From: Phenylobacterium aquaticum
GTDB taxonomy: Bacteria > Pseudomonadota > Alphaproteobacteria > Caulobacterales > Caulobacteraceae
Assembly: GCF_022695515.1 (NCBI RefSeq)
Contig: NZ_JALDPT010000017.1
Span: forward strand, 1-64,000
Direction of reading: 5' to 3'
DNA: 64,000 nt
This document shows, in pieces, positions 9,148 through 18,482 of this stretch (position 1 is its first letter; each line of letters begins with the position of its first letter). The position numbers were made by a program, and so were the translations under genes. The notes under the pieces were generated by a model. It was not told the DNA's origin. It saw nothing but the letters and a program-made list of their open reading frames with translations, and did no database searches.

Positions 9148-9161
9148 ATACGCGTGCGTAT
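9148..9161. promoter_or_regulatory. Operator AATACG-N4-CGTATT upstream of acyl-CoA ligase 1
   Basis: ATACG-CGTG-CGTAT, extending to a 6-4-6 perfect inverted repeat (9147-9162). It lies 110 bases before the ligase ATG at 9272 and is the most symmetrical copy of the cluster operator. Confidence 0.7.
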
Positions 9162-9271
9162 TGTGTGGGGCGTGGGGGTGGGTTAGGGTCCACACACCGG
9201 CTGCAACTCCGCCCAGACGCCACGGCTCGGCTGTCGATTGGGCGCCCAGGACAGCCGGCGAGGAAACGTGC

Positions 9272-10999
9272 ATGTCCCAGCCTACCCAATCGGAAGCCTC
9301 TCTGGCCGCTCTCGACCCAGTCGCGCAGTACGCGGCCGCCCCGTGGCGCGCGCACTACGGCGATACGGCGCATCGTGCAGAACGGCTGCGGCCCTTCCCG
9401 CTGTTCGCGTTGCTGGCCTGGGCTGAGCGGCACTTCCCCGACCGTCCCTACCTGACGTTCCGCGACCACACCGTCACCTATGCGGAGGCGCTCGAGCTCG
9501 TGGAGCGGCTGGCCGCGGGGCTGGCCGGGCTTGGCGTCGGCAAGGGCGACCGTGTGGGCTACTGCATGGCCAATCATTGCGCCTTCGGCCTGCTCCACTT
9601 CGCGCTGTGGAGGATCGGCGCGGTGGCGGTGAGCATGAACCCGCTCTACCCGCTGGACCGATTGGCGGGTCAGGCTGCGGACGCTGGCGTTAAGGCGATC
9701 CTGGTCACCGACGAGCCGGAGGTGGGCGACCGCTTCCTGCCGCTGGCCGAGGTGGAGCCGCTGCGCCCGCGGCTGATCCTCGCCCGACATGACGCCGGTG
9801 ACGTTCGTGAGCCCGCGCGGCTCTCGGAGGCGGCCGCCGCCGCGCGCGCCGTGCGGCTGTCCGACCTGGTGGCCACGACGGCCGAGGTCGCCGCGGCGCA
9901 CGTCGAGCCTGACGACCTAGCGGCGCTGGCCTACACGGGCGGCACCACGGGCGCGCCAAAGGGCGTGATGCTGACCCACGCCAACTTGTCGATGAACTGC
10001 CAGCAGATGAAGAGCTGGTATCCGCAGCTGGGCTCCGGCGTGGAAGCTACGTGCGTGGGGGCGCCGATCACCCACATCGCCGGGATCAGCCCCATACTCA
10101 ACTTCATGACGCTCATCGGCGGAGAGATCATCATACAGCCGCGCTTCGATCCGGCGGGCCTGCTTCAGGCCGTGGACGAGGGCCGAGTCACGCTGCTGCT
10201 GCTCACGCCCACCATGCTGGTCGGCATGCGCGACCTGATGGAGAGCCGCCCAACCGACTGGTCGCGGGTGAAGCTGATCCAGTGCGGGGCCGCCCCGCTC
10301 ACGCCGGACCTAATGCGGGTGTTCCAGGCCATCACCGGCCAGCCCATCGTCAATCTCTTCGGCATGACCGAGACGTCCCCGGCGGTGGTCTATGGGATGC
10401 CGACGGCGACTGGCGGCGAACTGGCCACCGGCTGTCCCCTTCCCCTGACCCGGGTCCAGGTGCGGGCAAAGGACGACCCCGGCCGCTGCCTGGCGCTGGG
10501 CGAGGCCGGGGAGCTGTGTTTCGCCGGTCCCCAGGTGACGAGCGGCTACTGGAACCGGGACGATGAGAACGCGATGTTCTTCGTCGATGGCTTCTTCCGG
10601 ACGGGCGACGTCGGATACGTGAGCGAGGAAGGCTTCGTCCACGTCATCGATCGGCTGAAGGACGTCATCATCGCCGGGGGCAACAACATCTATCCCGCCC
10701 AGGTGGAAAGCGTCCTGGCCGAGCACGAGGCGATCGCCGAGGCGGCGGTGATCGGCTCGCCCCACCCGTATCGGGGCGAGACAGTGAAGGCGGTGGTGCG
10801 GCTCAGGCCGGGCGCGCAGCTGACGCTCGCGCAGTTGCAGGCCGACATGGCGGGCAAGCTCTCGCCCGTCGAGATGCCGAAGATCCTGGAGATCCTGGAG
10901 GAGCTGCCGCGAACGCCGGCGATGAAGGTCTCGCGTCAGGCGCTGCGCGAGCGTGAGCGCGAACTTACCGGCGTCTCCGCGCCCGGCGCTGCCGGGTAG
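9272..10999 (+). CDS. AMP-dependent acyl-CoA synthetase/ligase 1
   Basis: ATP-dependent CoA ligase of the ANL superfamily (575 residues) that activates a carboxylate through an acyl-adenylate. The ATG at 9272 (MSQPTQSEASL) is preferred over the longer frame because GGCGAGGAA-type ribosome-binding sequence precedes it and upstream codons run into the operator. P-loop YTGGTTGAPKG lies near residue 220, and NLFGMTETSP, RTGDVGYVSEEGFVHVIDRLKD (within the A8 region) and the C-terminal lysine region TPAMKVSRQ are present. It resembles long-chain or aromatic acid ligases and is closely similar in plan to the third ligase at 24743. The substrate is unknown; context favours an aromatic or alicyclic acid. 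Confidence 0.9.
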   Translation: MSQPTQSEASLAALDPVAQYAAAPWRAHYGDTAHRAERLRPFPLFALLAWAERHFPDRPYLTFRDHTVTYAEALELVERLAAGLAGLGVGKGDRVGYCMANHCAFGLLHFALWRIGAVAVSMNPLYPLDRLAGQAADAGVKAILVTDEPEVGDRFLPLAEVEPLRPRLILARHDAGDVREPARLSEAAAAARAVRLSDLVATTAEVAAAHVEPDDLAALAYTGGTTGAPKGVMLTHANLSMNCQQMKSWYPQLGSGVEATCVGAPITHIAGISPILNFMTLIGGEIIIQPRFDPAGLLQAVDEGRVTLLLLTPTMLVGMRDLMESRPTDWSRVKLIQCGAAPLTPDLMRVFQAITGQPIVNLFGMTETSPAVVYGMPTATGGELATGCPLPLTRVQVRAKDDPGRCLALGEAGELCFAGPQVTSGYWNRDDENAMFFVDGFFRTGDVGYVSEEGFVHVIDRLKDVIIAGGNNIYPAQVESVLAEHEAIAEAAVIGSPHPYRGETVKAVVRLRPGAQLTLAQLQADMAGKLSPVEMPKILEILEELPRTPAMKVSRQALRERERELTGVSAPGAAG

Positions 11000-11070
11000 C
11001 GCCCGCCATGCCTCGGATTGCCCGGCGCACCCCTGGCTTGACAAGGCCCGGGGGAAGGGACATTCAATCC

Positions 11071-11084
11071 ATACGGTAGCGAAT
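11071..11084. promoter_or_regulatory. Operator (one mismatch) upstream of the hydrolase-dioxygenase operon
   Basis: ATACG-GTAG-CGAAT, matching nine of ten arm positions, 33 bases before the ATG at 11118. It probably controls the six-gene hydrolase, ligAB-like, Rieske and reductase operon. Confidence 0.55.
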
Positions 11085-11117
11085 GTTTATGGCCCTTGGG
11101 CCCCGGGAGGACACGCC

Positions 11118-11963
11118 ATGGCGAGCCAGCAAGGATCGTTCATTTCGGTCGGGGATGTGCGCACGCACTATCATGACGTCGGGTCCGGCCCCCCGGTGGT
11201 CCTTCTGCACGGCTCCGGCCCGGGCGTCAGCGCATGGGAGAACTGGGGTGGCGTGATCCCGCGGCTTGCGGATCGATATCGGGTGATCGCGCCCGACATG
11301 GCGGGCTTCGGCCTCACCGAGCTGCAGGCCGGCCAGACGCTCGATATCAAGCTCTGGGTGACTCAGTTGATGGGCTTCCTGGACGCCCTCAACGTCGGGC
11401 CGGCCGTGCTGGTGGGCAACTCGTTCGGCGGCGGCCTGTCGCTCGCGACCACCTTCCGTGATCCCGCGCGCGTGCGGGGCCTCATCCTGATGGGCACGCC
11501 ATTCGGTCGCTTCGAGCAGACGGCCGCCCTGCAACAGGGAACCGGGTACACGCCCTCGCTCGAGAACATGCGCGGCGTGCTCGCCAAGTTTCCGCACGAT
11601 CCGTCGATCATCACCGACGAGATGGTGCAGACCCGCTACGAGATGAGCCTGCGCCACCCCGACAACGCGGCCCTGCGCGCGCTGATGCCGGAGAAGCCGG
11701 GCGACGGGCAGCCGGTGATCGTCCGCGGCGCCCCGTTCGAGCGGCTCGCCACCATCTCCCAGCCCACGCTGATCCTGCACGGGCGCGAGGATATCGTCAT
11801 CCCCATGGAGGTGGCGGTGAACGCCGCGCGGCACATTCCGGACAGCGAGCTTCACCTGTTCGGCCAATGCGGGCACTGGGTGCAGCTGGAGCGGCCGGAC
11901 GCGTTCGTGCTGCTCGCGCGCGACTTCCTGGCCCGTCGGATTTCCGAGAGGGTGACCGCGTGA
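11118..11963 (+). CDS. Alpha/beta hydrolase, meta-cleavage product hydrolase type
   Basis: A 281-residue alpha/beta hydrolase of the BphD/MhpC/XylF class, which cuts the C-C bond of ring-fission products. The ATG at 11118 follows a GGGAGGA ribosome-binding site; the longer open frame upstream would cross the operator. Oxyanion motif HGSGPG near residue 31, nucleophile Ser102 in VGNSFGG, an acid in HGREDIVIP (about 225) and a His in FGQCGHWVQ (about 254) form the catalytic triad. It overlaps the next gene by four bases (GTGA), so it is translated with the extradiol dioxygenase subunits that make its likely substrate. Confidence 0.9.
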   Translation: MASQQGSFISVGDVRTHYHDVGSGPPVVLLHGSGPGVSAWENWGGVIPRLADRYRVIAPDMAGFGLTELQAGQTLDIKLWVTQLMGFLDALNVGPAVLVGNSFGGGLSLATTFRDPARVRGLILMGTPFGRFEQTAALQQGTGYTPSLENMRGVLAKFPHDPSIITDEMVQTRYEMSLRHPDNAALRALMPEKPGDGQPVIVRGAPFERLATISQPTLILHGREDIVIPMEVAVNAARHIPDSELHLFGQCGHWVQLERPDAFVLLARDFLARRISERVTA

Positions 11964-12232
11964 GCGTCTACGGCCTCGAGATGGCGCTGTACGACATCAC
12001 CACCAAAAGCCCGGTGCGCAAGCAGTTCATCGCCGCGCCCGAGGCGGCGGTGGCGGGCTATGCGCTCGAGGCGGACGAGCAGGCGATGCTGCAGGAATTG
12101 GACGTGGGCCGCCTGCTCGACGCCGGGGTGAGCCCGATGCTGACCCTGGGGCTGTGGATGTGCCTGCGCGGGCCCCAGACTCTGCTCGACTATCTGGAAG
12201 CTGTCGCCGGCCACGACCAAGGGAGGCCCTGA
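11960..12232 (+). CDS. LigA-like small subunit of an extradiol ring-cleavage dioxygenase
   Basis: A 90-residue protein matching the LigA (protocatechuate 4,5-dioxygenase alpha) domain, an all-helical cap subunit that closes over the LigB active site. Visible family features are VRKQFIAAPEAAVAGYAL, an acidic helix around DEQAMLQELDVG, and GVSPMLTLGLW. The GTG start overlaps the hydrolase stop and the TGA overlaps the next ATG (TGATG), which indicates translational coupling on both sides and a one-to-one complex with the LigB-type gene that follows. Confidence 0.85.
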   Translation: MSVYGLEMALYDITTKSPVRKQFIAAPEAAVAGYALEADEQAMLQELDVGRLLDAGVSPMLTLGLWMCLRGPQTLLDYLEAVAGHDQGRP

Positions 12233-13050
12233 TGGCCGAGATCGTCGGCGGTTTCCTGGTCTCTCACGATCCCCTCCTGTTCCTCAATCCCCGGAAGGAG
12301 GACCCCACCCGGGCTTTGGCCGGCTATGAAGCCATCCGCGCGCGGGTGGTCGAGCTCGGCGCCACGGCGGCTGTCGTGATCGGGGCGGACCACTACATCC
12401 TGTTCGGACCCAACTGCCTGCCGCAGATGGCCATCGGCATCGGGGACGTGCAGGGACCGGTCGATCCGCTTCCGGGCGTTCCGCGGGGCCCGATCACCAG
12501 CCATCCGGCCCTGGCCAGGCACATCCTGGACGTGGGGCACGAGGAAGGATTCGATTGGACCGCCGCCAAGACCATGGGGGTGGACCATTCCATTGGCGTG
12601 CCGGTCCGCCGCTGCCTGCCGGAGGACGGGTCGGTCGCGACCGTGCCGGTCTATCTGGCCGCCGGCGTCGAGCCACTGATCCGGACGCGCCGGGCCTATG
12701 AGCTCGGCCGTTCCATCCGCCGTGCGGTCGCTAGCTTCCCCGGCGAGGAGCGGGTGGTGGTGATCGGGTCCGGCGGGCTCAGCCACTGGGTTGGGCTGCC
12801 GCAGATGGGCCGCATCAATCGCGAGTTCGACAAGATGATCCTGGACGCCGTCGAACGCGGCGACGCCGAGAGCCTGGTCGCGATGCCCGACGCCTATGTG
12901 CTCGAGCACGGCGGCAATGGGGCCCTCGAGATTCGCCAGTTGCTCTGCGCCATGGGCGCGACGCAAGGCGGCGGTCAAGTGATCGCCTACGAGGCTTGGC
13001 CGGGGGGCGTCACCGGCCTCGGCTTCGCCGAGCTTCGGTCCGCAGCATGA
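12232..13050 (+). CDS. LigB-type (class III) extradiol aromatic dioxygenase catalytic subunit
   Basis: A 272-residue non-haem iron(II) extradiol dioxygenase of the LigB superfamily, which opens catecholic rings by meta cleavage. Metal-ligand candidates are His12 (FLVSHDP) and His54 (IGADHYI), with a later glutamate in the YEAWPGG region; MGVDHSIGVPVR and VVIGSGGLSHW are typical active-site segments. The ATG at 12232 overlaps the LigA-like stop. It works with the small subunit before it and feeds the hydrolase two genes upstream. The exact diol is unknown; pairing with a hydrolase favours a substituted rather than a carboxylated catechol. Confidence 0.9.
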   Translation: MAEIVGGFLVSHDPLLFLNPRKEDPTRALAGYEAIRARVVELGATAAVVIGADHYILFGPNCLPQMAIGIGDVQGPVDPLPGVPRGPITSHPALARHILDVGHEEGFDWTAAKTMGVDHSIGVPVRRCLPEDGSVATVPVYLAAGVEPLIRTRRAYELGRSIRRAVASFPGEERVVVIGSGGLSHWVGLPQMGRINREFDKMILDAVERGDAESLVAMPDAYVLEHGGNGALEIRQLLCAMGATQGGGQVIAYEAWPGGVTGLGFAELRSAA

Positions 13051-13095
13051 GCCCGCGGCCTTCCGGACATTTCCTATCGGTTCGAGGACATCCCA

Positions 13096-14415
13096 ATGGC
13101 TGATATCCTACAGGCGTCACAGACGTCGCCCGCAGCAGACCTAGACTACCACCGGCTGGTGGACGTGGACAACGGATGGATCGACCGGCGGATCTTCTGG
13201 GACGAGGGCATCTACCAGCTCGAGCTGGAGCGGATTTTCGCCCGGTGCTGGGCGTTCGTGGGGCACGAGTCGCAGTTCGCCGATCCCGGCGACTTCGTCA
13301 CCACCTACATCGGCCAGGACGCGGTGATCGCGGCGAAGGACCGCCACGGGAACGTCAACGTCTTCCTGAACTCCTGCTCGCACCGGGGCAACCGGGTGTG
13401 TTTCGCCGAGGCCGGCAACACCCGCCGCTTCACCTGCAACTTCCACGGCTGGGCCTTCGGTCTCGACGGCGGCCTGCTAGGGGCGCACGAGGAGGAGCAC
13501 TATGCGAACTGCGCCACCTTCGACAAGTCCAAGCTCGGTCTGCACCGCGCCCGGGTGGGGATCTACAAGGGCCTGGTGTTCGCCACCTTCGATGCCGAGG
13601 CGCCCTCCCTCGACGCCTATCTGGGGGACTACCGCTACTACCTGGACGTGCTCCTGGACAACGACGCGGGGGGCACGGAATTCATCGAAGGCAACGTCAA
13701 GTCGCGGCTGGGCTGCAACTGGAAATTCGCCGCTGAGAACTTCGTCGGCGACGCCTACCACGCGGGCTGGACCCATGCGTCGGCCGCGGCGGCGATCTTC
13801 AAGAAGGACGTGAAGGTCAACGTCGAGCGATCCTACCAGGCGAACGTCAATGGCCACGGCACCGAGTTCGGTCTCGACCTGATCGGCAACGCCATGGGCC
13901 TCGCGGAGCCCGAGGTCGTCGAGTACCTGAAGGAGAACGAGGCGCGCTTCGCGGAGCGCCTGGGCAAACTGCGCTCGCGCATGGTCGGGGGGATGAGTTC
14001 GTCCAACGTGTTCCCAAACCTGGCCTATCTCACGGGCTTCAACACCTGGCGCACCTGGACCCCCAAGGGACCGCACGAGATCGAGCTGCACACCTGGGTG
14101 CTGGTGAACAAGGACATGCCCGAGCGGCTGAAGGAGGCCTATCGGCGCGGGGTGTCGCGCACCTTCTCGCCCACCGGCATGTTCGAGTCCGACGACGGTG
14201 AGAACTGGGAGCACTGCACCCGCTCCAACGCTGGCGTCGTCACCCGGCGCCAGAAGCTGCACTACGGTCTCGGCATGGACTCGCGGATCGAGCACGAGGA
14301 ATTCCCAGGCGCCATCCACAAGGTGCAGCTGAACGACGCCAACCAGCGGGCCTTCTACCAGCGCTGGGCCGACCTGATGTCCGCGGCCAGCTGGGCCGAG
14401 GTCCCCGAGCGCTGA
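13096..14415 (+). CDS. Rieske ring-hydroxylating dioxygenase alpha subunit
   Basis: The 439-residue catalytic subunit of a Rieske non-haem iron oxygenase, which makes cis-dihydrodiols or hydroxylated products. The Rieske [2Fe-2S] ligands are Cys94-x-His96 (CSHRGN) and Cys114-x2-His117 (CNFHGW). The mononuclear iron site is EN-FVGDAYHAGWTH, with Asp220 bridging and His223 and His228 as ligands. The beta subunit follows 11 bases downstream. No Rieske ferredoxin gene is adjacent, so electrons may come from the reductase at 19661 or the flavodoxin at 16046, or from elsewhere. It belongs to the biphenyl/naphthalene-like group by architecture; the substrate is unproven. Confidence 0.92.
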   Translation: MADILQASQTSPAADLDYHRLVDVDNGWIDRRIFWDEGIYQLELERIFARCWAFVGHESQFADPGDFVTTYIGQDAVIAAKDRHGNVNVFLNSCSHRGNRVCFAEAGNTRRFTCNFHGWAFGLDGGLLGAHEEEHYANCATFDKSKLGLHRARVGIYKGLVFATFDAEAPSLDAYLGDYRYYLDVLLDNDAGGTEFIEGNVKSRLGCNWKFAAENFVGDAYHAGWTHASAAAAIFKKDVKVNVERSYQANVNGHGTEFGLDLIGNAMGLAEPEVVEYLKENEARFAERLGKLRSRMVGGMSSSNVFPNLAYLTGFNTWRTWTPKGPHEIELHTWVLVNKDMPERLKEAYRRGVSRTFSPTGMFESDDGENWEHCTRSNAGVVTRRQKLHYGLGMDSRIEHEEFPGAIHKVQLNDANQRAFYQRWADLMSAASWAEVPER

Positions 14416-14426
14416 GGAGCCGCCCC

Positions 14427-14975
14427 ATGAGCGTCAACACACTGGAATCCCCCGCCGCCGGCGCCCGCCAGGCCTCCTTGCAGCTGTTCCATGACGTTCA
14501 GCAGCTCCTGTACAAGGACGCCCGCCTGCTCGACGAGCAGCGGTACGACGACTGGTTCGAGCTGATGACCGAGGACTTCCGGTTCTGGGTGCCCGTGCCA
14601 CAGTCCCGCTACCGCCGCGACAGCAAGGGCATCTACGAACACGGTCGGATGGCCCACTTCGACGACAGCCTGACCGAGCTGAAGCTGCGGGCCTCGCGCT
14701 GGAAGGAAGCCACCGCTTGGAGCGAGGACCCTCCCACGCGGCACGTCCACTACGTGACCAACATCGAGGTGGAGCCCACGGAGACCGCGGGCGAGTGGCT
14801 GGTCCGTTCGGTGGTGATCAGCCTGCGCAACCGAAACGAGGACGAGGAGAACTGGCTGGGCGCTCGCCGTGAGGACCTGGTGCGCGAGACCTCGGCCGGC
14901 CTGAAGCTGGCCGGCCGAAAGGTGTTCGTCACGCAGTCGGTGCTGATGGCGAAGAACTTCAACACCTTCCTTTGA
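14427..14975 (+). CDS. Rieske ring-hydroxylating dioxygenase beta subunit
   Basis: A 182-residue small subunit with the SnoaL-like cone fold typical of ring-hydroxylating dioxygenases. It shows the family pattern DARLLDEQRYDDWFELM early, a central PTRHVHYVTNIEV strand and LVRSVVISLRNR, and ends in FVTQSVLMAKNFNTFL. It is structural, forming an alpha3beta3 complex with the product of 13096. Its TGA overlaps the ATG of the following reductase gene (TGATG), so the three are cotranslated. Confidence 0.9.
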   Translation: MSVNTLESPAAGARQASLQLFHDVQQLLYKDARLLDEQRYDDWFELMTEDFRFWVPVPQSRYRRDSKGIYEHGRMAHFDDSLTELKLRASRWKEATAWSEDPPTRHVHYVTNIEVEPTETAGEWLVRSVVISLRNRNEDEENWLGARREDLVRETSAGLKLAGRKVFVTQSVLMAKNFNTFL

Positions 14976-15955
14976 TGGCGCTGCCGTCCGAGATGCAGGC
15001 GTGGGTCCTCTCCGGCTTCGGGGACCGCGGCAACCTCGCCTGGTCGACCTGCCCTGTGCCGGCGGTCCGACCCGGCGAGGTGCTGGTCAAGGTGCGCGCT
15101 GCCGCCATGAACTTCGCCGACGGCCTGATGATCGCCGGCCGCTACCAGCTGAGACCTACGCCGCCCTTCGTGCTCGGCGCCGAACTCGCCGGCGTCGTGG
15201 TCGCCACCCCGCCCGGCTCGGCGTTCCAGGTCGGCGAGCGGGTCGCGGCGCAGGTTTGGACCGGCGCCTACGGCCAGTACTGCGCCGTGGAGGAGGGCCG
15301 TCTGATCCGGCTGCCGGAGCGCCTTGGTTTCGACGAGGGGGCGGCTCTGCCGGTCTCTTACACCACCGCCCATATCGCGCTCTTCCGCGACGGTGGGCTG
15401 ACGCCCGGCCAGACGGTGCTGGTGCATGCCGCCGCCGGCGGCATCGGGGTGGCGGCGGTCCAGCTCGCCAGGGCCGCCGGGGCGCGGGTGATCGCCACCG
15501 CCAGCTCGGACGAGAAGCTGGCCATCGCCCAGGCGAACGGCGCCGAGGTGCTGATCAACTATCGCAAGGACGGCTGGACGGACGAGGTTCGGCGCGTGTG
15601 CCCCGATGGCGTGAACCTGGTGGTCGACCCGGTCGGCGGCCAGATCACGCTGGACAGCCTCCGCCTGCTGGCCTGGCGCGGACGTATCCTGCTGATCGGC
15701 TTCGCTTCGGGCGCCCCCGCGCAGATCCCGGCCAACCGCCTGCTGGTCGGCGCCGCGGCCGCCATGGGCATCTACTGGAACTACGAGGAGGACGGGCCCC
15801 TGGTGAAGGCGGTCCAGGCCGAACTGGCCGATCGGGCTGCGGCCGGAGAGCTCCGTCCGCGGATCGGCGCCCGGTATCCCGTGGCCGACCTGTTCACGGC
15901 CCTGGACGCTCTGGAGGGCGGTCGCACCACCGGCAAGGTGGTCCTCGAACTGTAG
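14975..15955 (+). CDS. Zinc-independent MDR family oxidoreductase (NADPH:quinone reductase-like)
   Basis: A 326-residue medium-chain dehydrogenase/reductase. It has an N-terminal GroES-like domain with AAAMNFADGLMIAGRY and a Rossmann NADPH-binding segment VLVHAAAGGIGVAAVQLAR; zinc ligands are not evident, as in quinone oxidoreductases and enoyl reductases. The ATG at 14975, overlapping the beta-subunit stop, is preferred over the TTG at 14972. It may reduce a double bond or quinone-like intermediate of the pathway. It is the last gene of the hydrolase operon; the roughly 90 bases after it are AT-rich. Confidence 0.85.
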   Translation: MALPSEMQAWVLSGFGDRGNLAWSTCPVPAVRPGEVLVKVRAAAMNFADGLMIAGRYQLRPTPPFVLGAELAGVVVATPPGSAFQVGERVAAQVWTGAYGQYCAVEEGRLIRLPERLGFDEGAALPVSYTTAHIALFRDGGLTPGQTVLVHAAAGGIGVAAVQLARAAGARVIATASSDEKLAIAQANGAEVLINYRKDGWTDEVRRVCPDGVNLVVDPVGGQITLDSLRLLAWRGRILLIGFASGAPAQIPANRLLVGAAAAMGIYWNYEEDGPLVKAVQAELADRAAAGELRPRIGARYPVADLFTALDALEGGRTTGKVVLEL

Positions 15956-15998
15956 CCAGGCTGGCGCCGAGACGGCGGCCGGCTGCGGTCGTCGTAGG

Positions 15999-16045
15999 AC
16001 AAAATATGATTTGTGAAGACGATAAATGTCTCATAAAAGGCGGCA
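15999..16045 (+). promoter_or_regulatory. AT-rich promoter region with an AGAC-N7-GTCT inverted repeat
   Basis: After the reductase stop the sequence turns markedly AT-rich. AGAC at 16017-16020 and GTCT at 16028-16031 form an inverted repeat around GATAAAT. AAAGG before the ATG at 16046 can serve as ribosome-binding site. It differs from the cluster TetR operator, so the flavodoxin-ligase operon may have its own control. Confidence 0.4.
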
Positions 16046-16570
16046 ATGGCGTACACGACGAACCTGAGCGACGGGCGTGGCCCGGACGGTGATCCGGGGG
16101 CCGGGGCCACGGGGATCGGCGCCTTGCGGTTTGCGGTGCTGGCGGCGACGCAGTCCGGCAACGCCCTGCTGGTCGCCGACATGGTGGCGGAACGGCTGAT
16201 GCTCCGCGGCGCCAGGACGGCGTGCGTGATCGACGAGGGGCTGCAGCCGGAAACGGTCCTGGCGGAGAGCGACGTGCTGGTCGCCTGCGTGGCGAGCCAC
16301 GGCGAGGGCGACGTGCCCGACGGGTTCCTCGACACCTATCGGGCGCTTGCCGACGGGCGGCCGGACCTGTCGCACCTGCGGTATGGGCTGATCGGCCTGG
16401 GCGATCGCACCTACACCACGTTCTGCGGCGGCGCCTGGAAGGTCGACGGCCTGCTGCAGGAACTCGGCGCCCGGCGGATCGGGCCGCCCTGCACGATCGA
16501 CGCTTCGAGCCAGCCCTTCCCGGACGAGGACGCGCTCGCCTGGCTCGAAGCATGGCTGCACGGTCTCTGA
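16046..16570 (+). CDS. Flavodoxin-like protein (MioC type)
   Basis: A 174-residue flavodoxin-fold protein. The FMN phosphate loop is LAATQSGNAL (about residues 32-41), followed by isoalloxazine loops ASHGEGDVPDG and GLGDRTYTTFCGG, the pattern seen in MioC and in the FMN domain of sulfite or cytochrome P450 reductases. It can carry one or two electrons between a reductase and an oxygenase. Ferredoxin-NADP reductase-like gene 19661 lies in the same transcription unit, so together they could form a redox chain for an oxygenase in the cluster (inference). The first 25 residues are glycine-rich and probably disordered. Confidence 0.8.
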   Translation: MAYTTNLSDGRGPDGDPGAGATGIGALRFAVLAATQSGNALLVADMVAERLMLRGARTACVIDEGLQPETVLAESDVLVACVASHGEGDVPDGFLDTYRALADGRPDLSHLRYGLIGLGDRTYTTFCGGAWKVDGLLQELGARRIGPPCTIDASSQPFPDEDALAWLEAWLHGL

Positions 16571-16629
16571 CCGGCGGCGGGGCGGCAGGACTGGGACGCG
16601 AAGACCGGATCACAGGTGAGGAGGCCAGG

Positions 16630-18476
16630 GTGGAAACCAACACGATGACGGTCGCCGCGAGAGGCAGCGCGGGCTTGGGGGCGAATGTCGGCGAGGTGTT
16701 CCGGACGCTGGCGTACGCCGACGGCGACGCCATGGCGTTCCGCCACTGGCGCGGGGAGGGCTGGCGCGATCTCACCTGGTCGGCGTTCGCCGCCGAAGTG
16801 GCCGAGATCGGCGCCGCGAACCTCGCATTCGGCCTCGCGCCCGGCGATGTCGTCTGCGTCCTGGCGCGAACGCGTCCAGAGTGGCTGGCGGCCGACCTCG
16901 GGGCCGTCACCTGCGGGATGGTCTGCGCGGGAATCTACCCGACCGAGCCCGCCGACAAGGTCGCCTATGTCCTCAACGACTGCGGTGCGCGCGTCGTCTT
17001 CGTCGACGACGCCGAACAGGCCGAGAAGCTGAGGGCAGCACGCGCCAAGTGCCCGCAGGTCGAGGCCGTCGTGGTCATCGAGCCCTCCGCTACGCCGACC
17101 GACGACCCCTGGTTCGTCAGCCTCGCCGAGTGGCGGCGCGCCGGACGCGAGCTGATCGAGGCCCGGCCGTCCGTGCTGGAGGCGGCCCGCGCCTCAGCCG
17201 GCGCCGCGTCGCCCGCCATCCTGATCTACACCTCGGGGACGACCGGGCCGCCGAAAGGCGCGATCGTCACCCACGGCAACATCGTCTACCAGTTGGCGCA
17301 TGCGCCGGAGGTGATCGGCCTGCAGCCGGGCTGGCGCCGACCCTCGTTCCTGCCGCTCTGCCACGTCGCCGAGCGCCTGTTCACCTACATGGCGATGGCT
17401 GGCGGGATGATCTCCTGCTTCGTCGACGGGCCGAACGAACTCCTGGCCGCGATGCCCGAACTGCGGCCGCAGTTCATGCTCGCCGTGCCCCGGGTCTACG
17501 AAAAGCTCCATGCCATGCCATGGCCTGGCTCGCGGCTCAGCCTGAGGATCTCCGGACCGAGATCCGGCTGGCGGGGGGGAGGGCGGTCGCTGCCGCGGAC
17601 CTGGCTGCGCGCGGGCAGCTTTCGGGCGAAGCGGCAGCCGCCTGGCGGCGGGACCAGGACGGACCCTTGAGGATCCTGCGCGCGGCGATCGGTCTCGACC
17701 GCGTAGCCATGCTCATGTCGGGCGGTGCGCGGTTCCCGGTGGAGCTCGGGCAGTGGCTGCACGCCATCGGCGCGCGCGTGGACGACATCTACGGGATGAC
17801 CGAGTGCGGCACGATCGCCTTGAACCAAGATTTCCGCACCGTGCCGGGCCTGGTAGGCCAGCCGTTCTCACACGGTGAGGTGACGCTCGGTCCCGACGGC
17901 GAAATCCTGGTCAAGGGGCCCCACGTCTTCGCGGGCTATCTCAATCTGCCGGACAAGACCGCGGAAGCCTTTCGCGACGGCTGGTTCCGCACCGGTGACG
18001 TAGGCCGGTTCGACGAGGCTGGGCGCTTGGTCCTGCTGGACCGGATCAAGGACATCATCATCTCGTCCAGCGGCAAGAACATCACGCCCTCCGAGGTGGA
18101 GGGGGCGTTGACGGCCGCTTCCCCGGTCATCGCCGACGCCGTGGCCGTGGGCGACGGGCGCAACTACGTCACGGCCCTCGTCATGATCGACGCCGCCGTG
18201 GCGCAGCAGGCCCTGGCCGCGAGCGGGGGGTCATACACGAGCTTCTCCGAGCTGGCCGCGGCGGAGAGCACCCAGGCGCTGGTCGCCGAAGCCGTGCGGC
18301 AGGCGAACCGCCAGCTTTCGCGCGCCGAGGGCGTCAAGGCCTTTCGGATCATCCCGCGGCAGCTCAGCCCTACGGACGAGGCGATGACCCCGACGCTGAA
18401 GCTGAAGCGGCGAGTTCTGATCGAGCAATACCAGGATCTCGTGGCGGAGATGTACCCAGCCGTTGGCGAGGCCTAG
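16630..18476 (+). pseudogene. AMP-dependent acyl-CoA synthetase 2 (FadD15-like), frameshifted by a 5-bp duplication
   Basis: Long-chain-type acyl-CoA ligase. The GTG at 16630 has AGGAGG six bases upstream. The P-loop YTSGTTGPPKG is near residue 200 and PLCHVAERLF follows. At about 17510-17522 the reading frame breaks: ATGCC is repeated (CATGCCATGCCATGG) and removing one 5-base copy joins VYEKLHAM to AWLAAQPEDL in the next frame, which continues with DDIYGMTECG, RTGDVGRFDEAGRLVLLDR and a complete C-terminus ending at 18476. The intact product would be about 613 residues. The lesion separates the adenylate-forming halves, so no full enzyme is made unless this is a sequencing error. Confidence 0.85.
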
Positions 18477-18482
18477 CACCGC

